DNA of 10,000 bases from Calditerrivibrio sp. (GTDB lineage Bacteria; Chrysiogenota; Deferribacteres; Deferribacterales; Calditerrivibrionaceae): assembly GCA_020217115.1 (NCBI GenBank), contig JAIWOA010000010.1, positions 1 to 10,000 on the forward strand, given 5' to 3'. Shown piece after piece: positions 5,937 to 10,000 of the stretch. Under the pieces are notes generated by a model. It saw only the letters and a list, made by a program, of their open reading frames with translations. It had not been told where the DNA came from and ran no database searches. How positions within the stretch are numbered: position 1 is the stretch's first letter; every line of letters starts with the position of its first letter. The position numbers were made by a program, and so were the translations under genes.

Positions 5937-7373
5937 CTAATTTAATAACTTCCCCAATATCTCGTTTACTAATTTAGGGTTAGCCTTACCTTTGGTCTCT
6001 TTCATTATCTGTCCAACAAAAAATCCGATTAATTTGGTCTCACCAGCTTTATACCTTTCAACCTCTTTTGGGGAATTTTCAATAACTTTTTTTACAACCG
6101 CTTCGAGGAGACTTAAATCGGCGATCTGAGTTAAACCTTTTTCATCAACAATCTGCTTTGGAGACTTGCCACTAATAATAACATCATCGAAAACATCTTT
6201 AGCTATCTTGACAGATATAACAGATGAATCTATCAACTGTATCAATTCAGCAAGCTGGGACGGAGTTATCCCCACATCCATAATGCCGACACCTTTTTCA
6301 TTCATAACTCTCAAAATTTCTGTCTGAATCCAGTTGGAAATCGCTTTTGTGTTGTTACACAATGTTGCAGTAGCTTCAAAAAAATCATAAATAGGTTTTG
6401 AAGAGGACAATACTTCAACATCATATTCTGGTAAATTGTAAACATTAGACAATTTATCTCTAACAACATCAGGCATGTCAGGCATCGTTAATTTTATATT
6501 TTCTATATCCCTAAGAGAAATAATAACTGGTACCAGATCAGGATCTGGAAAATATCTATAATCGTGGGATTCCTCTTTACTCCTCATAGCAATAGTAACA
6601 CCCTTCTCAGGATCCCACAATCTTGTCTCTTGAATAATAAGATTTCCACTTTCAATTTCACTTATCTGTCTTTTTATTTCATAATCTATAGCCTTTTGAA
6701 CATTTTTAAACGAATTCATATTTTTTACTTCTACTTTTGTTCCAAATTCTTTCTGCCCCATAGGGCGAACAGATATATTTGCATCACACCTAAGGGATCC
6801 CTTCTCCATACTACAGTCTGAAATACCAGTATATTCAATTATCAATTTCAGGTTCTCCAGATATCTTTTTGCTTCTTCTGAGCTCCTCATGTCAGGCTCA
6901 CTGACTATTTCTATTAATGGAGTTCCTGTCCTATTGTAATCAACATAACTCGAATTTGGACTCCCAAGGTTTTCCCCATGAATTAATTTACCTGCATCCT
7001 CTTCCATATGTATTCTTGTAATTCCAATCCTCTTTTTATTTCCATCAACCTCTATATCAACATATCCACCAAAGCATATAGGTAATTCAAACTGGGATAC
7101 CTGATAATTTTTGGGTAGATCAGGATAAAAATAGTTTTTTCGAGCAAAAACAGATTTCTCTTGAATATTACAATTTAGTGCCAGACCAGCTTTAATGGTA
7201 TATTCAACCACTTTTTTATTTAAGACGGGTAGTACACCAGGCATACCCAGACAGACTGGACAGACATTTGTATTAGGTTCATCTCCAAAATTTGTAGAAC
7301 AGGAACAGAATATTTTAGTGTTTGTATTTAGCTGTACATGGACTTCAAGACCTATCACAGATTCAAAATTCAT
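5937..7373 (-). CDS. gatB: Asp-tRNA(Asn)/Glu-tRNA(Gln) amidotransferase subunit B
   Basis: GatB binds the mischarged Glu-tRNA(Gln) or Asp-tRNA(Asn) and phosphorylates it; ammonia arrives from GatA to give the correct Gln- or Asn-tRNA. The 478-residue product is full length. It has the N-terminal GLEVHVQL block, a C-x-C...C-P-x-C cluster (Cys23, 25, 38, 41) that probably binds zinc, [12 protein letters not shown] (77-88), the family signature [12 protein letters not shown] (146-157), [11 protein letters not shown] (270-280), and a C-terminal YqeY-like domain with [13 protein letters not shown] near the end. The ATG at 7373 forms an ATGA overlap with the upstream gene and has GAGGAG just before it. 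GatA and GatC are not adjacent, so the subunits are encoded elsewhere. Confidence 0.97.
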   Translation of the reverse strand: MNFESVIGLEVHVQLNTNTKIFCSCSTNFGDEPNTNVCPVCLGMPGVLPVLNKKVVEYTIKAGLALNCNIQEKSVFARKNYFYPDLPKNYQVSQFELPICFGGYVDIEVDGNKKRIGITRIHMEEDAGKLIHGENLGSPNSSYVDYNRTGTPLIEIVSEPDMRSSEEAKRYLENLKLIIEYTGISDCSMEKGSLRCDANISVRPMGQKEFGTKVEVKNMNSFKNVQKAIDYEIKRQISEIESGNLIIQETRLWDPEKGVTIAMRSKEESHDYRYFPDPDLVPVIISLRDIENIKLTMPDMPDVVRDKLSNVYNLPEYDVEVLSSSKPIYDFFEATATLCNNTKAISNWIQTEILRVMNEKGVGIMDVGITPSQLAELIQLIDSSVISVKIAKDVFDDVIISGKSPKQIVDEKGLTQIADLSLLEAVVKKVIENSPKEVERYKAGETKLIGFFVGQIMKETKGKANPKLVNEILGKLLN

Positions 7374-7786
7374 ATTATCTCCTCATAATTAATTTCCTTG
7401 TTACTCCAGATACCTGTCTCAATTATTTCAACACCTTTCATAGGCTTATTACAAACAAAAGAATAGGCCTTAAAGGGTATATCGCAACCATCAACATAGA
7501 CATCAATAATTTTCTTTGATTTATCGTTGTACTGTGGTTCAAGAAAGTTAAGCAACCACTTTATATTACAAACAGAAATCAATTCCCCATAAACTTTATA
7601 ACTCCCTTCCTGAAAAAAAGTAGGTAAACCTTTCCTCTTTGCAAGTGTTCCAAAAGTATACGCTAACCTATTTTCTAACACATATTCAGAAAATAGATTG
7701 TAAAATGGTCCATCTGACTTTAAAGTACCATACAAAAAAATCTTGTCAACAAATATATCTTTCCCTTTTTCATCAACCATATTCAT
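7370..7786 (-). CDS. Gamma-glutamylcyclotransferase (AIG2/YtfP-like) family protein
   Basis: A 138-residue protein of the gamma-glutamylcyclotransferase fold; members cyclise gamma-glutamyl groups to 5-oxoproline or act on related amide-linked substrates, and many are uncharacterised. It shows the substrate-loop motif YGTL (19-22) after a hydrophobic strand, the GLPTFFQEG segment (53-61), VYGELISV (65-72), and Glu83 in LLNFLEPQY at about the place of the family's catalytic Glu. The usual Tyr-Arg pair after that Glu is not clear, so activity is uncertain. The start could be ATG 7786 or ATG 7780; both lie just after the bioC stop. The gene ends in an ATGA overlap with gatB, so the two are translationally coupled. 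Its substrate cannot be named from sequence. Confidence 0.75.
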   Translation of the reverse strand: MNMVDEKGKDIFVDKIFLYGTLKSDGPFYNLFSEYVLENRLAYTFGTLAKRKGLPTFFQEGSYKVYGELISVCNIKWLLNFLEPQYNDKSKKIIDVYVDGCDIPFKAYSFVCNKPMKGVEIIETGIWSNKEINYEEII

Positions 7787-7792
7787 ATTCCA

Positions 7793-8509
7793 CTATTTTT
7801 TTGAAAGGATAAAGTAAAAAGGGTTGTATGTCAATACATACCCCATATGATTTTTAAATTTTTCATAGGCTTCACAGAACTCGTTCATATTCTTTTTATT
7901 CCAGTGAACTTTTTTCACTCTGTTTACACCGGTATATTTTATATGCTTTAATATAGTCAAAGGGGATGGAAAACCTATATTATAAACCTTCTCATCAGAA
8001 AAAACTATTTTAAATTTATTTGAAAGTATACGCTTATAATAGTCATAACTGTAGTATTTAAGACCGATCTTTGTGATATCCCTTATTTCAATCAAATTTA
8101 AAGGACCAAAGGTTGTAAAGGCCAGAGTCCCACCATCCACAAGGGATGAGTGAAGTTTACCAATAAGCTTCTCAAAGTTATCAATCCATTGAAAAACTGC
8201 ATTAGATACTATTAAGTCGTATCTGTCTGTCAAATCAATCTGTTCTATATCACCTAATATAAATTTGTGGGGGATGGCTATTTTAAGAAAGTTATTTATA
8301 TCATTAAGATGCAGTTCATTGTAATGTATCTCTCTATGGATTATATCTGTAAGTAAACCTGTACCACAACCTATTTCAAGGATTTTATCGTAACTTATAA
8401 AATTGTTCTTTTTAAGTGCATTTACTATGTTTACAGCCATTCTCCTCTGAATATGGGCATTTTCATTATAAAAATTTGCAATTTTTAAAAATCTATCTTT
8501 ACTATACAC
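7793..8509 (-). CDS. bioC: Malonyl-ACP O-methyltransferase BioC
   Basis: BioC uses S-adenosylmethionine to methylate the free carboxyl of malonyl-ACP or malonyl-CoA, disguising it so that fatty acid enzymes can extend it to pimeloyl-ACP methyl ester. The 238-residue product has the family N-terminus (FYNENAHIQRRMA), SAM motif I ILEIGCGTG (about 43-51) and the BioC-typical SNAVFQW (102-108). I chose GTG at 8509, which overlaps the bioG stop, has GGGGGGA about 8 bases upstream, and gives the family-like N-terminus. The longer open frame up to 8584 would add 25 residues that do not resemble BioC and would lie wholly within bioG. It is near the usual length. The neighbours bioG and bioF support the function over a generic methyltransferase. 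Confidence 0.9.
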   Translation of the reverse strand: MYSKDRFLKIANFYNENAHIQRRMAVNIVNALKKNNFISYDKILEIGCGTGLLTDIIHREIHYNELHLNDINNFLKIAIPHKFILGDIEQIDLTDRYDLIVSNAVFQWIDNFEKLIGKLHSSLVDGGTLAFTTFGPLNLIEIRDITKIGLKYYSYDYYKRILSNKFKIVFSDEKVYNIGFPSPLTILKHIKYTGVNRVKKVHWNKKNMNEFCEAYEKFKNHMGYVLTYNPFYFILSKK

Positions 8510-9155
8510 TAAGAATTTCCCCCCATGAATTAAATTTAAAAAATGGAAAATGTCCACCATCAACGATAACTTTTTCAAGCTCATTTTGCCAGAAACTAAC
8601 TTGATTTTGAGGTGGAAAAATCCTGTCTGAGCTTGAAATTATAGCTTTATCAAAAATATTTTCTACCAGACAACCAATTTTAAAATAATCATTTATATAT
8701 TTAAGCTCTTTTAGAGCTTTATTGGTATCAAAATCCAGCATCTCCTCAACTTTATTGTAATTCTCATCAAACACCCTATTATAAAACTTTACCAGATTTT
8801 TATCATCAAAACCTTCGAGAGTACCTTTGAATATATTTTCAGGTATTCCAAAATGGTTGTCAACAGGTCTTAATGTACCGTTTATAGCAATAGATCTATC
8901 AAATCTGATGTTACAAATATTTTTTATAGATGCAGCAATAAAAACACCAAAAGAATAAGCAATTAAATTGATAGATCTGTAGTTTTTAATATATAAAAAA
9001 AGGTCTAAATCGAGGGGTATCTCTCTATAATCATTTATATACAAAATATCCTGTTTACCATCCTCCAATCTTTTAAATATTGAAGAATTAAGGGAAAACC
9101 CATTGAAAAATATTATTAAATTTTTGCTACCAAAATCTTTCAATTCAATGTTCAT
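8502..9155 (-). CDS. bioG: Pimeloyl-ACP methyl ester esterase BioG (DUF452)
   Basis: BioG hydrolyses the methyl ester of pimeloyl-ACP methyl ester, ending chain extension and freeing pimeloyl-ACP for BioF; it replaces BioH in many bacteria. The protein is an alpha/beta hydrolase with an early IIFFNGFS block, the nucleophile elbow AYSFG, the BioG-typical IAINGTLRPVDNHFGIP, then FKGTLEGF, a late SSSDR Asp, and GGHFPFF carrying the catalytic His. Counted from a GTG at 9161, the likely triad is Ser70, Asp179 and His204. The ATG at 9155 (217 residues) is preferred over that GTG, which would add two residues. It overlaps bioF by 11 bases and its stop overlaps the bioC start. Length fits the family. 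Confidence 0.9.
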   Translation of the reverse strand: MNIELKDFGSKNLIIFFNGFSLNSSIFKRLEDGKQDILYINDYREIPLDLDLFLYIKNYRSINLIAYSFGVFIAASIKNICNIRFDRSIAINGTLRPVDNHFGIPENIFKGTLEGFDDKNLVKFYNRVFDENYNKVEEMLDFDTNKALKELKYINDYFKIGCLVENIFDKAIISSSDRIFPPQNQVSFWQNELEKVIVDGGHFPFFKFNSWGEILSV

Positions 9156-10000
9156 AATCACCCACCCATTTTAAGATTTTACTTTCCAATTCTTCAATAT
9201 CTGAAAGAGATATCAATGGATTAACCGATATTCTGATCCTGGAAGTCCCCTCCAGTACAGTTGGCGGTCTTATAGCAGGAGCAAGAATACCCTCTTTTTT
9301 TAAATAATCAGAAAGAGCTTTTGCTTTTACAGATTCACCCACAATAACTGGTACAATGCAGGAATTTCCAGCAGTTTTTAATCCAGAAGCTTTGATCTTA
9401 TCACTTATTATTCGTGTATTATCAAAAAGTATACCCCTTTTATTACCAAACTCACCCATTTTACTTAAAATAAAATTGTTCCAGTTTATAACAACTGGGG
9501 GCAATGCAGTGGTAAATATGAGGGTTCTTGAATGATTTACTATCAGCTGGTGGAATAGATCATTTGTGGAAACAAAACCACCTATTGATGAGAAAGCCTT
9601 ACCAAAAGTTCCAACGAAAATATCAACATCATCTATGACACCAAATTCATAAGCTAACCCTTTACCATCTCCATATACACCTACAGAATGAGCTTCATCA
9701 ACATATAAAAAACAATCAAATCTATTTTTTATATCAGCAAGTCTTTTCAAATCTGCTATATCACCATCCATACTAAACAAAGATTCTGTTACTATAAAAA
9801 CATTTTCATACTTTTCTCTATTGTTTAACAAATATTCCTCAATGTAATCATAGTCAAAGTGTCTATACCTTATATGCTCAGCAGATGACAATCTTATACC
9901 ATCAACTATACTGGCATGATTCAGCTTATCTGATAAAATAAGATCTTTTCTGTCAGTTATAGCAGGTAAAACTCCTGAATTAAGATGGTAACCACTATTA
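9145..10000 (-). CDS. bioF: 8-amino-7-oxononanoate synthase BioF (5' part outside the window)
   Basis: BioF is a PLP enzyme that condenses pimeloyl-ACP with L-alanine, releasing CO2, to give 8-amino-7-oxononanoate. The frame is open to the right edge: it reads NSGYHLNSGVLPAI and then DLILSDKLNHASIVDG before the TTG at 9891, so that codon is internal and the first roughly 100 residues are missing. Visible motifs are TESLFSMDGD, the PLP-binding YVDEAHSVG, and the Schiff-base Lys encoded at 9598-9600 in TFGKAFSSIGG. NHSRTLIFTTALPP follows, with a C-terminal AIRPPTVLEGTSRIRIS. Related alpha-oxoamine synthases (KBL, ALAS) share these motifs, but the C-terminal blocks and the adjacent bioG and bioC favour BioF. 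Its end overlaps bioG. Confidence 0.93.
   Translation of the reverse strand, partial: NSGYHLNSGVLPAITDRKDLILSDKLNHASIVDGIRLSSAEHIRYRHFDYDYIEEYLLNNREKYENVFIVTESLFSMDGDIADLKRLADIKNRFDCFLYVDEAHSVGVYGDGKGLAYEFGVIDDVDIFVGTFGKAFSSIGGFVSTNDLFHQLIVNHSRTLIFTTALPPVVINWNNFILSKMGEFGNKRGILFDNTRIISDKIKASGLKTAGNSCIVPVIVGESVKAKALSDYLKKEGILAPAIRPPTVLEGTSRIRISVNPLISLSDIEELESKILKWVGDYEH

Noticed and set aside
6564..6821. Plus-strand open frame opposite gatB, and similar short ones near 790-996, 7195-7519 and 8416-8604.
   Set aside because: All lie antisense to well-supported genes, show no family pattern and no good start context.
1..10000. CRISPR arrays, tRNA or rRNA genes, insertion sequences, long repeats.
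   Set aside because: Reading both strands I found no repeat-spacer pattern, no tRNA-like cloverleaf core, no transposase motif and no paired terminal repeats; almost all bases lie in conserved genes.

Overview
The window is AT-rich (about one third G+C by eye), gene-dense bacterial chromosome with short intergenic gaps. There is no sign of mobile DNA, RNA genes or CRISPR. A MotA/MotB pair of the classical proton-driven type, a peptidoglycan-binding OmpA domain and an exported DUF3617 protein point to a flagellated Gram-negative organism. GatB shows tRNA-dependent amidation. The base composition and gene content would suit a deep-branching group such as Deferribacterota, but that placement is a guess from composition and style, not from a marker gene.

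Layout. Bases 25-1717 (minus strand) hold motA-motB, the stator of the flagellar motor, behind a putative sigma-28 promoter that overlaps a sigma-70-like one. From the same 160-base spacer a plus-strand operon diverges (1877-4988): LemA-family protein, DUF2207 membrane protein with a glycine-rich tail, and a formyltransferase-like protein. These three overlap at their ends, two of them start at TTG, and a hairpin that begins inside the last gene probably ends the transcript. A single plus-strand gene for an exported DUF3617 protein follows (5068-5481). It converges on a long minus-strand transcript that enters from the right edge: bioF (5' end outside the window), bioG, bioC, a gamma-glutamylcyclotransferase-like protein, gatB and a methylmalonyl-CoA epimerase. 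That transcript ends at a hairpin plus U-tract at 5470-5511.

How the genes work together. MotA and MotB form the stator ion channel. BioC methylates malonyl-ACP (or malonyl-CoA) to start pimelate synthesis on fatty acid enzymes, BioG removes the methyl ester to release pimeloyl-ACP, and BioF condenses it with alanine; the three genes are translationally coupled. The downstream genes of the same transcript (cyclotransferase-like, GatB, epimerase) have no obvious shared pathway with biotin, apart from an inferred link of the epimerase to biotin-dependent propionyl/methylmalonyl-CoA metabolism.

The point most worth a second look is the formyltransferase-like protein at 4116-4988. It has both domains of the Fmt/ArnA type, but the catalytic Asn-x-His is replaced by Phe-Met-Gln while the catalytic Asp is kept. 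It is translationally coupled to LemA and DUF2207 envelope genes, a context that does not point to initiator-tRNA formylation. I see no wholly unknown multi-gene system here; most of the window is recognisable housekeeping and motility.
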